Shown here piece after piece: positions 42,390 to 53,621 of a stretch of DNA of 64,000 nucleotides (its first letter is position 1; each line of letters begins with the position of its first letter). The notes under the pieces are model-generated. The model was given only the letters and a program-made list of their open reading frames with translations. It was not told the DNA's origin and did no database searches. The translations under genes and the position numbers were made by a program. The stretch comes from Cryptomeria japonica (taxonomy: Eukaryota; Streptophyta; Pinopsida; Cupressales; Cupressaceae): assembly GCF_030272615.1 (NCBI RefSeq), contig NC_081412.1, positions 23,714,432 to 23,778,431 on the forward strand. Direction: 5' to 3'.

Positions 42390-44214
42390 AAATCCACGAT
42401 GGGAAGCATGGAACTCCATACAAATCTTTAGGCAAGATGTTGATTCTTGGATGTCGATGGAAGGTGTTTATAAGTGAGTAGATCAATCTTCTCTTGAGTC
42501 TATAAACACATTTTTCTAAGTCACTCGAAATGTGAAGATTCATTTGTGCTGTTTTGCATATGTGAAATTTTCTTCAGATTAGATAGAACTCAAATATAAA
42601 ATATTCTACTTTTAGTTAACATGTTTTATTGTTCAGGAAGTCATCTAAATTGAGTGTGATCATAATAGTCATAGTCAAGACTGGGTTGAAAAACTAAGCT
42701 AATTTATTCTTTTTGAACGTGATGCTTTCTTTCAGGATGCCAAATGAGATTTGTCAAAATATGTTGGAAGCAACAATATTAGATTTCAAGATAATACAAG
42801 CTCAACATCAGATTGAGCTCAAAATTATATCCAAGTAATATATCTATAAATGAAAATTGAGTTAATTAAATAAAATGGTTTATTATGTCATATTAGATTA
42901 CTTGTATTATTAATTATATTGGAATAACATGTACGTGGTGATATGATGTGTAGGTGGTGGAGTGAAGCAAGTGTAAACAAGCTTAATTTTTTCTGACATA
43001 GACACGTGGAGTATTATCTTGCATGTGCTTGTGGATTGTATGAACATGAATTCTCTCTAACTCGAGTTGGATATGCTAAACTGGGTACCATTATTACAGT
43101 CATTGATGACATTTTTGACACTTATGGAACCATTGATGAGCTTATACATTTCAAGACAGCCCTGATAAAGTAAGTATAGTGTTTTCTATTAATTTGTGGA
43201 GCCTCATAATGAGAATCATAAATTTATTTGATTCTCATTTTTCTTTAACAAATTAACTAATTTACTTTCATTTCATGCTACTCAGTTGGGATATGTCTAT
43301 GATGGATCGTTTTCCCCAATTTATGCAAATTTGTTTGCAATTTTCTCATGAAACATACATGGAATTAGTTGATGAAGCGGAGAAAATACATGGTCCACGT
43401 GCACGCAAGTGGATGCAAGAATACATAAGTCACAAGATCAAATTCATCTATCAAACATTGGGTGTTTAAATATATAAACAAATGCCTTATTTTTGTGTAA
43501 ACTACTTATAAATCTTACAATGTATTTCATATATCGTCTATTGCAGTGGACAAATCTTATTTTGGCAGAATTCAAAGATGCAGAATGGATTGCTACTGAC
43601 TACCACCCTACTTTGGAAGAATATTTGGAGAATGCCCTTGACTCTTCAACTATTCCTGTGGTCACACTATTTCCAATGCTTTTAATTGACACATCTCTTC
43701 CTGATGATATTCTAGAAAGGATAAAAAAAATTGAACTTGATGTGATGTTGGGTTGCAGATTGATTGACAATTGCAAAGATTTTTAGGTATTTATTGACCA
43801 AACTTAGCTAGACCTATCTTATTATCCATGAATCATATATTTTATAAATTAAAATCACTTACATATCCTTGTTCTAAATGAGTATATTTTATTTTGAAGG
43901 AACAACTTGAACATGGAGAGAATGCTTCTTGGCTAGATTGTTACATAAGAGACAACCCTGGAACCACGATGGAGCAAGCTTTGGAGCACGCACGCATTCT
44001 CACTGAGTTACACATGGAAGAATTAACCAAAGACTTTCCATTTTATGAAAAAGATATACCAACATGTTGCAAAAAGGTGTACTTTGATTGTATGTATATA
44101 TGGGTAGCTTTCTTATGGAGGGACATTGATGGATTTTCAACTTCATTTAAGGGTACAAAGGATGACATAATGAAAATCTTGATCAATCCTATAACTTTTA
44201 CACCTGATAAATGA

Positions 44215-45950
44215 TATATGTAAAATTATAAATAAGGTTGACTCTATGCATTGTTATTTTTGTGATCCCAACTAGTTAGACAAAGACAAACATTCTTAGG
44301 GCCCACGGTAACATTGGAGTATCCTCAAATGAATCAAAGGAAAAAATTTCAACATATTTTTGATGTAGCATATATATAAATGCTTATATTTGTATCTATA
44401 AATGCACAAAATGTAAAATTATAGATATGATAAGGTGTAATTGCACACCTTATTTCAAATAATTAGAATTTGATATTTTATAAATTAATGAAATATTTTT
44501 CAAAGGTTCTTAAATTATATCAAGAATATTTTGATATTTGTCAAAGAGATTCATATGTGTTCTTGAATAAAATATGTTATTTTGTCAATCAATTACAATT
44601 GCACTTATGTTAATGCTTCCAAAATTAAAATTAATACTAAGACTACTATAAAAAACTATAAAATGTTCTAAACATAGACAAAGACAACCTCCAAGATTTT
44701 AAGAACACCACTAGAATTGACTAGATGCATATTATAAGTAGATAGTCTAATGCAAGAAAACTCAGGAACGTAGTAGCTACCTATGCATGACCATAATTTC
44801 ACATGTTTTGAAGATTAAAATATGTAATTCAACTGGTAATTCATCTTCTTCTCTAGGTACGCTCAATTATTTTCCTTCATGTATGTTCACTTGCTTGCAT
44901 TAATGGTTCTTCCATCTCCTCCGATTTGAGTCCACTGCCAATGTTCACTTATCACCCTTCTCCTTATCTTCTTCCCATCTTCATGACATCCCACCCCTCT
45001 TTCTTCCCTCATCATGGGAGTCCAATTTGGTAGTCAACCTCTCTAATGCTAGTCTTGATCCCCTTGATTTGTTATTACACCATGCACCAATCTACACTAA
45101 GACGTCATCATTGAAATTAAGAACATGCATTGCTGAGGAGTTTTGTGTTGTTCCTAGGCATGAGGCATGTGTCCTTCTCAATTGCCGGTCCTCTCAAATG
45201 TTCTTAGAGAGGTGTCTTTATCAACAAAACATATTTAAAAAGAAGAGAAGTTATTAGAATTTGAAGGTTCTATATATTCTAAGAATCTCAAGAACTTCTA
45301 ATAGTTTCTAATTGAGGTGAAAGTCTCAACGAATTATTTTGGTAGACTTATGATTGACCTTTGAGGTTTGTGAACCATCTTTATCTGCTAACAAAGATAA
45401 CTATTGTCTAGTTACAATGATACAAATTCAATCAAATGCTAAAATGAAATGAAATAAGAGAATTTGGAGTTTTATTGGTGACTTCCAAGATTCGTTATAT
45501 GTGGCAAGTATTTCAAGCCTAATAAATTAGAAATGATCCCTTTACATTACTAAGAACAATCTTGAAAGTAAGTTATAGTTTTATTTATATTACAAAGTTT
45601 GTTTAGCTTATTGGTATTACCATTCATTAGTATATTAATGTTTAATTATTTATTTGTAATCATTAAGTTTGTATGTTATGTAAATAAAAAAATTCATCAA
45701 AGTTTATCTTCTAAATTTTATTGATAAAAATACAATATGTGAAGAAGTGCTCTTTTTATATCATTTATCAAAAACATAATGGATTTAATAAATAGGGATT
45801 CTATATTGAAATTGAAGCACTATTCTAATCATTGTGTTAGTAATTTTTCTATTTTTTATGATCCTATGTTCATATCCTAGTCATAAATCCAAGTTGAAAA
45901 GTTAAAATTAGGCAAATATTGATTTTTGGGGATTATCAAGCTTTTGGCAC
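44215..45950. other. No gene recognised downstream of the terpene synthase
   Basis: AT-rich spacer. A 76-codon frame at 45027-45257 has no recognised domain. No clear polyadenylation signal was singled out. The block around 45440-45470 (AAATGAAATGAAATAAG.. TTTATTGGTGAC) recurs in altered form near 47410-47455. Confidence 0.4.
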
Positions 45951-46242
45951 GGGGGCTTCACTAGCTAGGCAATATTATATCACGTGCATTCATATTGGGG
46001 GGTTTAATGTTCCAAAAATGAGGGTACAATATATTGCCTATCGGTGAAAATAGGGGTTTTTTTAATTCGAGCTATGAAAAAATGCAATATTTGATGAAAA
46101 TAGGGGGGCTTTTAATTAAGCTCGTGCATTGGGAAGGGGTGACAAAAAAAGAGTTTGGGGCAATGTTTTTTGAAAATAGGAGAATTCTTTAGTATTCCAT
46201 GATCGTATGTGCTATAACCTAGGTTCACTAAGTGAAGCCCCC
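45951..46242. mobile_element. MITE-like element, copy A
   Basis: About 292 bp with terminal inverted repeats GGGGGCTTCACT and AGTGAAGCCCCC. Inside are short GAAAATAGGGG units and the string TTCATATTGGGGGGTTTAAT. There is no coding capacity. A second copy lies 735 bp downstream in the same orientation. A target duplication was not found. Confidence 0.6.
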
Positions 46243-46685
46243 ATGGATGAATTAGAGAATCAAAAAAATTGATAGCTCGATATTAGATTTTGGGGATATT
46301 TTTTTTGTGGCTTTATATTGCAAGTTGCTTAAGGAGATCCTTGAAGTAAATTTGAGCTCATGATTGGGTTCAAGGTGTTTAAGAAATTCAACTTTTCCTT
46401 TTATTTTGTCAAAATTAAATATTGGATGCGAGATACACAAGGGTTGCACTTTTTAGGTGGTTGCTAGATCTAAATTGTAGCTACATTTTTAAAGCATTTT
46501 GGATCAAACTTGACCCTACATGATGCTTAGAAAGCCCAAGAACCTATATATCAATTGTGAATTTATCAAATTTGGAGCAAATGACCTACATCCTCGAGAA
46601 AATTTTCTTCCTACCCCATCGTATAGATTTGAAGGGGTATTCCTTGAACATGCTATATATTCCACATAATCTTCTATTGGTGCAC

Positions 46686-46975
46686 ATGGGCTTCGCTGGC
46701 TAGACAATACTATATTGTGTGCATTCATATTGGGGGGTTTAATATCCCAAAAATGAGGGTGCAGTATATTGCCTATCAGTGAAAATAGGAGGGTTCTAAT
46801 TCTGACTATGAAATAATACAATATTTGGTGAAAATAGGGGGGATTTTAATTTGGGTTGTGTATTGGGAGGGGATGACAAAAAAGGAGTCTAGGGCAATAC
46901 TTTTTGAAAATAGGGGGATTCTTTAGTATGCCATGAACATACGTACTATAACCCAGGTTCACTAAGTGAAGCCCT
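46686..46975. mobile_element. MITE-like element, copy B
   Basis: About 290 bp, same orientation and roughly 80-85% like copy A by eye, sharing TTCATATTGGGGGGTTTAAT and the closing GGTTCACTAAGTGAAGCCC. Its inverted repeats are more decayed (GGGCTTCGCT at the left). Confidence 0.6.
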
Positions 46976-48499
46976 TGTGGCTTTTGGCCATCCTTGTGCC
47001 TACATGGTTCCTCTATTAGCTCCCTAATACCCTCATGCCTTTCAAAAAGTTGCTATATTTAAATATTGTTAACCTTTTGGGTAACTGAAAAGGTTTCCTT
47101 TGTATCCTTGCCATTTTTCACATGCTTCACTCTGTCATCATAATAAATGAAATCCTACTCTTTCTTTGTGAAAATTTCCACGTCTTCGGCATGTTCATGT
47201 TTTGATGGTCACCCTTCTCCCTTACCATATTGATCTCGATGCATGCGGCCTCCACAATTTTCAACCATAAGCAAATTCTTATAAAGGTGTCATTGTTGTC
47301 AATGAAAGAAAGAAATGCATAAATTAGTATAAATCAAAGGTTTTTAGTGTTCTAAGAACCTCAAGAAGAAGGATTAGGTGGTTGTAGTGATAGAGATTAA
47401 ATCAAATTCTAAAATGAAGTGAAAGAAGGGAATTTATGGAGTTTTATTGGTGATTTCAAAGGTTCATAAACCACCATTGGCATCCATAGAGGTTTATAAA
47501 CCATCACTAGAATCGAAAGTATTCCCAAAATTACCCTTGGTTATGACAAAGGAAAATGAATAAAATGAAGAATAAAGAATGAAGAAACTAGAGGTTTCGG
47601 GTGTTCTAGATACCCTTAAAATTTCCAATTACAGTAGAAAGTAATTCTTAAAACCCTAGGAACCCCCAACAAATTCTTGATTCATGGTGATCCCTAATGA
47701 AGGAAAAAGAGAAGACATTCTACCATCAACAAAGAGATTAAGAAAATAGTAGAAAAAAAGGTAATTGAAGGAAGAAATTCAAAGGTTTTGATTATATGAG
47801 GACCCCTTGGAACCCATAATTAGTTTTTTTTTATACCACAATTCTTGACTTTGTTCTTGGTAAACTATGAACCCTTGAAAATGCACCCAAAATGTGCTAG
47901 ATCATCTATTGAAGCATCTAGATTACATTTTTCATTATAGAAAAGTGAATTATTTACTTCAACTAAATGAGTTGCATAAAAGATAGAAATAATAAGTGTG
48001 AAAAGTAGCATATTCATGAAGACTCTAGTTGTTAGGAAATCAATTGTATACAAGTAGCTAATTTTCTTTGACTTGGGGGATAGATGTTGCCCTCCTAACA
48101 ACATACAAAATATTTCTTCACATTAAAATTAAAATTCAATTTGTGCCATTAAAAAGTAATTTGAACAATTTTTCAAGGGGACAAGAAATATTAAAGGAGT
48201 GGCTTGTTTTATGAGTTGGTTGAAGATATAAAAGAAAGGTATTCTCTAGGCCTATTATAGGTGAAGGTCAAATGCTTATGTGTTATTCATTACCCTAAAC
48301 CATTATATTATACTAATGAGAGACCCCTTAAACATTCATGTGAAAGGACAACCTAGTAGAATAAATATCATAATTAGAATACATTTTATGAATAAGGGAA
48401 TAAAGTAAAGCTTAAGTAGAAGATTTGTGAATCCAAATAAAGAGGAAAAATTCCTATACTACTCCAATACAATGTTGCACTCTACATATTTAATATTAC
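46976..48499. other. No gene recognised
   Basis: Spacer with diverged copies of a 'GGTTCATAAACCACCATTGG'-type block near 47460-47515 and no domain. The 79-codon minus-strand frame at 48104-47865 has no recognisable homology. Confidence 0.35.
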
Positions 48500-49340
48500 T
48501 ACTCTCAATTCATCATTTTAACCTCATAAATTATAACTTTGTACAATTTGCACCACTTTTTGTGCCCCTACCTTAGTGTGACCCATTTTAGCTCTCATCC
48601 AAGCCCATTTAGCAAACTTTTACCTCAAACTAATGCCATTTGTCTACATTGTGATTTGAGCCTCTATCACGGGCTGTGTGCACCTTGTCCATGACCTATT
48701 CACATTGTCTTGGGTGGAAACGGGTGTTTGGAGTGTCCTTGTCCTAGACAAGGGCATTTGGAGAATTTTTGTCTTAGACAAGGGTGTCTAGGACATCCTT
48801 TGTCCCCCAAAATCAGGTCCAAATTTGAATATCTTAGTGCATGCTTCCTTGCTAGTCAACTCTTGATCACGATGCCTCAATTTGACCATTAGGTCAACCT
48901 AATCGATGAAATACTTTGAAAACCCTATATAAGAGCACTATTCTAATTCATTTTAACACCCACTACCCATCTTCATCTTTTCATCATCAAGCACTCTAAT
49001 CTGAAGGCACTCATTGAGCATCAAGGTAACATTTTATCCTACTATATTCTTCAAGCATTCTTCAAGATCTACACATCATAGATCAACAAATTACATCAAT
49101 ATTCATGCAAGCATAAATTTATGATTTGGTCATTTATGTTTTGTCATGTTATTACATCAACACTTGTGATCCCATTCAAATAATATTGCATCATCAACCT
49201 TCAATCATTTAGGGCAGATCTGAGGTGTAATATTTAGTATTTCAATTCAATCAATTCAATTTCAAGGATTAATTCCAAACTTGAGGTTTGACCTAGGCAA
49301 ACCCCTACTCCCAACATATTTCTCTCTTTTGTAGGTGCAA
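48500..49340 (+). mobile_element. LTR-like fragment with promoter and palindromic repeat
   Basis: The string CCCTATATAAGAGCA near 48921 is a strong TATA box of LTR type, followed by a C-rich start region. Upstream, 48712-48806 carries two to three copies of a palindromic unit around CCTTGTCCTAGACAAGG. Edges could not be set and no partner is seen. Confidence 0.4.
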
Positions 49341-50154
49341 GTTATAGGTTCAAAATTTGTAATTCCAAAATTAGACGAAATAGATAGAGACAATCAGATC
49401 CAACTTTTGCAAGAGCAAAAAATGGAGGACAACTTGTCACCCCATACACCTATGTTCAACGAATTTTTAGTGAATTTTTTGAGATAGATTCTAAACATCA
49501 TTCTAATATGGAAAAAGGTTGTTTGTATTTGACATTTCAAGGATAGGGTTGCTCGAAGCACCATTGTTTGATATTTTTTGGCTCAGATTCCAAACACAGG
49601 TTCTACTTAGTTTCCTCATTCCAAATCTATGTTTATGTCTGCATATCATATTTGAAACTATTGATTCATGTTAACTTATGTCAATTTCACACCTTTAGCC
49701 CTAAATCTAACATTCAATTTATTTCTTTGCATAACTTTCATTTCAACTCAAACAAATGGACTGCCTGAAATCAATCAATATTCATCCCTTGGGAGAAAAT
49801 CTATATTGGCCTCATTTTCAATATTATAAAATAAATGTGAGGTAAATTTCTTGTCTAGCTCACCAAAAGACTTAATCATGGGGGGTAATCGTGAGAACCA
49901 TTCCAAAGCTTGTCCACCTAGACTATGTGGAAAGAGGTGTATTAAGTATCATTGTAGGTCACCTCTATATGAAGAACTCCCTTATGTGATACAAATATTA
50001 TAATCTAATGATGACAAGATTATATTAGGACTATGGTGTATAGTCACAAATTGACGAATTGAGAGTGATATGACTTACAAGAAGATGATTGATTCCAAGA
50101 TAACTTTATCCAGCTCAATAAACTAAAATGGTCTCATACTCAATGATGAGTGAT
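49341..50154. other. No gene recognised
   Basis: Spacer between the LTR-like fragment and the transposon-like gene on the minus strand. No domain or structured repeat was recognised. Confidence 0.35.
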
Positions 50155-50588
50155 CTAAGAAAGAGGCCACCTAGTGATGTCTCTAGTGTTATCATGCCAA
50201 AATTTTGCAATTAATTGTTTAGTTTCATCATTTAATTTCATGTTTGACCTTTGAATTCTACCACTAAAACTCCAACAATGGTTTAGTGGATCAATTTCAA
50301 TTGTGTCTCTTCTTTTGGCCGCTCTTGAAAAAGTTCTACGATGTAAGTTCAAATAGCCACTTATATCACTTAACATTATTTTACTAACAATTGTTTTGTC
50401 AACTATAGTAGTTGTTATAACTCTACGTGTTGCATTCTTATCTTTAGATCGACTTGTTTTTCTGATAGAATCGATGGCACTGGAAACAGTAGATATAACT
50501 TGCTTATATGATTCATCTTTTCTTTTTGGTTTTGCATAAATACCTATTTTTTCATGACTTTATGCATTTTTAACATTTTTATTAATTG

Positions 50589-50682
50589 TAGTATTAATTG
50601 ACATTGGAATCCTAACTTTTTATTATAGAAAAATTGTTTATATAGTTTGTTCGCATGTGTTCTGATTTGTCTCCAAGAAACT
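50589..50682. repeat. 94-bp direct repeat, left copy
   Basis: By eye this is identical over all 94 bases to 52904-52997. It starts TAGTATTAATTGACATTGG and ends TCTCCAAGAAACT. It encodes part of the minus-strand transposon-like gene, so it is duplicated target DNA. Confidence 0.9.
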
Positions 50683-50751
50683 TGTAGACACCTAAAATTG
50701 TCCAGTCTAATTAAATAAATATTTTATTTATTTAATTATCTAAGCCTAATT

Positions 50752-50960
50752 CTTCTATTAATTAAATAAATCCTTATTTATTTAATTAATTCATTTATCC
50801 TCTTCTAGCCTTATTTCTCATTTAAATAAATACATTTATTTATTTCAATTATCCTTTTCCTAAATTAAATAAATATTTTTATTTATTTAATTATCCCACT
50901 TCTTCTATTAATTAAATAAATCTTTATTTATTTAATTAATTCATTAACCTTTTCTACCCA
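50752..50960. repeat. AT-rich direct repeat
   Basis: A 50-55 bp block, TTCTTCTATTAATTAAATAA then ATCCTTATTTATTTAATTAA, occurs at about 50752-50806 and again at about 50908-50960 with one or two changes. The same word family closes the LTR at 22588-24031. Confidence 0.7.
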
Positions 50961-51489
50961 TGACACATGTCATTCATCTCTTAATTCATACACTACCTAC
51001 CCCTTTCATTATTTTATTATTTCTTTTACCTACTCTCTAATCATAGCCGACCTCCTTTTACACCTCTCAATCTTATCCCTCCATTTCATATAGTGTCTTC
51101 TAGATAAGGAGATGCTTCCTTCATTATCAAACCCTAATCATCCTAATCATTCTATGCATTCTAATCAATCACCCTAATCATTCATGCTAATCATCTTTTA
51201 TGCAATTGACTACACTACGATCCTACTTGCAACCACATTCCGTTCTTTGTTGAGCTCTTGTGCATATAAAATCTGAGAGCAAATATATCAAGCAAGATCA
51301 ATGGAGATAGGAAGAATGGAGATCAAAACCCTATTGGACATGTGATGGTATAATCTTTGTGATTTCATGTGATTTACATTGTCTTAGGTAATCTTCATAT
51401 GTTATGGTGGATCTTTGTTGATTGTTAGGCTAGGGTTTGGTGGTTGAATTCATTTAGCCTTTCAATATTGTTATTATTGTTTTCCATTT

Positions 51490-51890
51490 TCGACGCAGAG
51501 GTTGCAACCTGAGTTGTCGCTCGAGGACAGAGCTGCCATCGAGGAGATGGGTTTGAGACATGTGCTGTATGTGCCTGAGTTTTAGGCAAACATGGGTTTG
51601 TTGACTGTGCTGGCTGAGAGATGGCACTCTGAGACGTGCACGTTTCATCTGTCGATGGGTGAGATGACAGTCACCCTGGAGGATGTATATAGGATTATGC
51701 GGATACCGATTGATGGGGAGTTGATTGCGTACGATCGAGACGGAGACAGGGATGCCCTTAGACGAGTGTTCTAGGATCCAAGACTGGAGATGAGGGTGGG
51801 ACATGTGGCATGGGATACCATGACATGGATAGGATTAGCACTACCAATAGTGTTGGCAGGAGTGATCAGTGAGTTCCTCTGTATCAGTTT
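51490..51890 (+). pseudogene. Plant mobile domain (PMD) fragment
   Basis: The plus strand reads 'RLQPELSLEDRAAIEEMGLR', a stop at 51582, then 'LLTVLAERWHSETCTFHLSM', 'GEMTVTLEDVYRIMRIPIDG' and, after a second stop at 51772, 'HVAWDTMTWIGLALP'. This is the plant mobile domain (aminotransferase-like PMD, as in MAIN/MAIL1 and in many gypsy and Mutator-type elements). Only the N-terminal part is present. Two TAG stops and loss of the rest show it is a remnant. It lies inside the insert between the 94-bp repeats, with base composition richer in GC than its flanks. Confidence 0.75.
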
Positions 51891-52693
51891 TGTACCATTT
51901 TGTATAATGATGTAGACACCTGTGGGTGATTGTAGCCATATGATTTTGACATCATTGTATCATGACACTTTATATATATATATGAGATGATTCATCTTTG
52001 CGACAGCTATATGCATGTGTACCTATGTGATGAGATGTTCTTATGTGATGCTTATGATATGGATGCAAATATGTATATGATGCAATTAAATATTTTTTTT
52101 TTGTTCGTTTATGTTTTATATGCGTATCCATGATGCAAATGTGAATGTAAGTAATGCAGATGAATATGATAATGCAAATGTAAATTGTGCTAATAGGTGT
52201 TGTGTGCAGGATGTGATGCAGTTGTGATATCTATATGTATGTATGAAATGCTTATATGTGGTAATGCAGGTGCAACTACATGAATTGCAAATGTTTTTGG
52301 TGTGTCATTATACTCAGTCATGTGATAGTAGGCTACACGGACTGGAGAAGGACGATGGAAGTCAATCAAGAAAGGGGGATGGAAGACAGAAGATATGAAA
52401 GTGAAAGAGCTTCTTGTGCGTTATCATCATTGAGCTTTATTATGGCAAAATAGGTTATGACAATCAAGACATATGTTCGACCCAAAAAGTCATTGTACCT
52501 ATTTGCATGGAGATAAGACAGTCACAAACAAGGAATGCCCCAGTTCATACTAGACTCGCAGTGTCCTCATATGCTCAAAATTTGGACACAAGGAAACCTC
52601 ATGTCAAATTTGGGGGCAACACAATGGAACATGACATGCCTGTAGAATATGGTATACATGCACAAAATAATGCTAAATGGTGAAAATGGATAA

Positions 52694-52754
52694 CAATAAT
52701 AACAATAATAACAATTCATTTAGCCTTTCAATATTGTTATTATTGTTATTATTG
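52694..52754. repeat. 22-bp perfect inverted repeat
   Basis: Arms at 52694-52715 and 52733-52754 made of CAATAATAACAATAATAACA-type sequence around a 17-bp loop. The loop plus right arm repeats a block found at 51447-51481. Confidence 0.8.
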
Positions 52755-52903
52755 GTAGTGTATGAATTAAGAGATTCGACCGCGTTCGTCGATTTCAGAG
52801 GCCAGCAGAGGCAGGAGAGCCGGTAAGTACCACCAAACCTCCTCGTACTTTGACGCATTTAATTTTGTCATTAATGCATGGTAGGTAGAGCAATAAATGC
52901 ACT

Positions 52904-52997
52904 TAGTATTAATTGACATTGGAATCCTAACTTTTTATTATAGAAAAATTGTTTATATAGTTTGTTCGCATGTGTTCTGATTTGTCTCCAAGAAACT
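52904..52997. repeat. 94-bp direct repeat, right copy
   Basis: Identical by eye to 50589-50682. The minus-strand frame of the transposon-like gene runs into it from the right and continues from the left copy. Confidence 0.9.
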
Positions 52998-53621
52998 AAC
53001 CCATTAAGATTATTTAGCACATTGCTATCAATAGTGAACAAATTACATTCATTTTCTTTCAGAGAGGGTGGTGTAATATTTTTAATTTTTATTTCTTTTC
53101 GTATTGGTGTATGAAATTTATATCCAACTTCATTTAAATTAGCAATTTGATTGGCATCATAGTCTTGGGGATTTAAAAACATACCAGGATTCGCATCCAC
53201 ATGAACATTTGCATCAACAATCATACCCGTGTTTGGTTCTACATTTCTTGCATCCATCATGATCTCTTCAATGGTCTCATCTACAACGGGCACTAAACTA
53301 GATGCTTCAAAAGTATTATTCAATTGTCGTTGTCGTGATCTTCGATTTCTTTGGCGTTTTGCCTCCTTCTCTCTTTGTGCTTGAATTTAGTCCGCTATCA
53401 TTGTCTTCTTTTGTTTCTTTTGACGTTGCTTAGAACCCATCTTTACAAACTCCTCTTCAAAAAATAATATCTTTTTACTGAGTTCTTCAGAAATTTGTGT
53501 AAAAAATATTAAAAAGTACTGCCAAATGATGTAAAAAATGTTTGTCAATACGAATTTCAATGATAGTGTGGTAAATTGATGCAATTTGTCTTTTTTTTTA
53601 TAGTAACAGTTATTTAGGAAT

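Larger units (their letters stand above)
28768..44214 (+). pseudogene. Terpene synthase (conifer TPS-d type), broken by stops and a retrotransposon
   Basis: Ten exons are readable, approximately 28768-28932, 29078-29280, 29373-29485, 29598-29818, 29915-29949 joined to 42390-42473, 42736-42834, 42954-43169, 43286-about 43461, 43547-43786 and 43900-44214. The product would convert a prenyl diphosphate to a terpene. The N-terminal R-R-x8-W motif ('RRMGKYHANVW') sits at residue about 31 with no room for a plastid transit peptide, suggesting a cytosolic sesquiterpene synthase. DDIFD at 43105-43119 is intact; the second metal site is degenerate ('LIDNCKDF', then Glu-Gln). Breaks are TGATGA at 29219, TGA at 29449, a 12.4-kb gypsy element in exon 5, TGA at 42994 and TAG at 43784. 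Substrate and product cannot be inferred. The 3' edge of exon 8 is uncertain. Confidence 0.9.
50683..52903. mobile_element. 2.2-kb composite insert between 94-bp repeats
   Basis: The insert begins TGTAGACACCTAAAATTGTCC-like sequence (an LTR-type start) and AT-rich repeated units, passes through a plant mobile domain remnant (51490-51890), a stretch without recognised features (51890-52690), a 22-bp inverted repeat (52694-52754) and a short exon-like end with GCCGGTAAGTACC near 52820. It ends GTAGAGCAATAAATGCACT. It looks like joined pieces and not one element. A 35-bp block (AATTCATTTAGCCTTTCAAT onward) occurs at both 51447-51481 and 52713-52747. Confidence 0.6.
50155..53584 (-). pseudogene. 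Decayed transposon-like gene, split by an insert
   Basis: Minus-strand coding is seen on both sides of an insert (50683-52903). Upstream (53456-52998) a basic start ('MGSKQRQKKQKKTMIAD', stop, 'EKEAKRQRNRRSRQRQL') leads into an acidic stretch ('VDANVHVDANPGMFLNPQDY') and 'LVSWRQIRTHANKLYKQFFY'. Downstream (50589-50155), after a frameshift, come 'KDKNATRRVITTTIVDKTIV', 'LSDISGYLNLHRRTFSRAAK' and 'LNDETKQLIAKFWHDNTRDI'. The last stretch resembles the 'E.K..V..FW...TR.SPN..DV' segment of some plant and algal transposase-like proteins; no catalytic residues are visible. Stops and frameshifts rule out a product. Confidence 0.45.

Noticed and set aside
45027-45257. 76-codon open frame downstream of the terpene synthase
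   Set aside because: No recognisable domain, start context or neighbouring exon.
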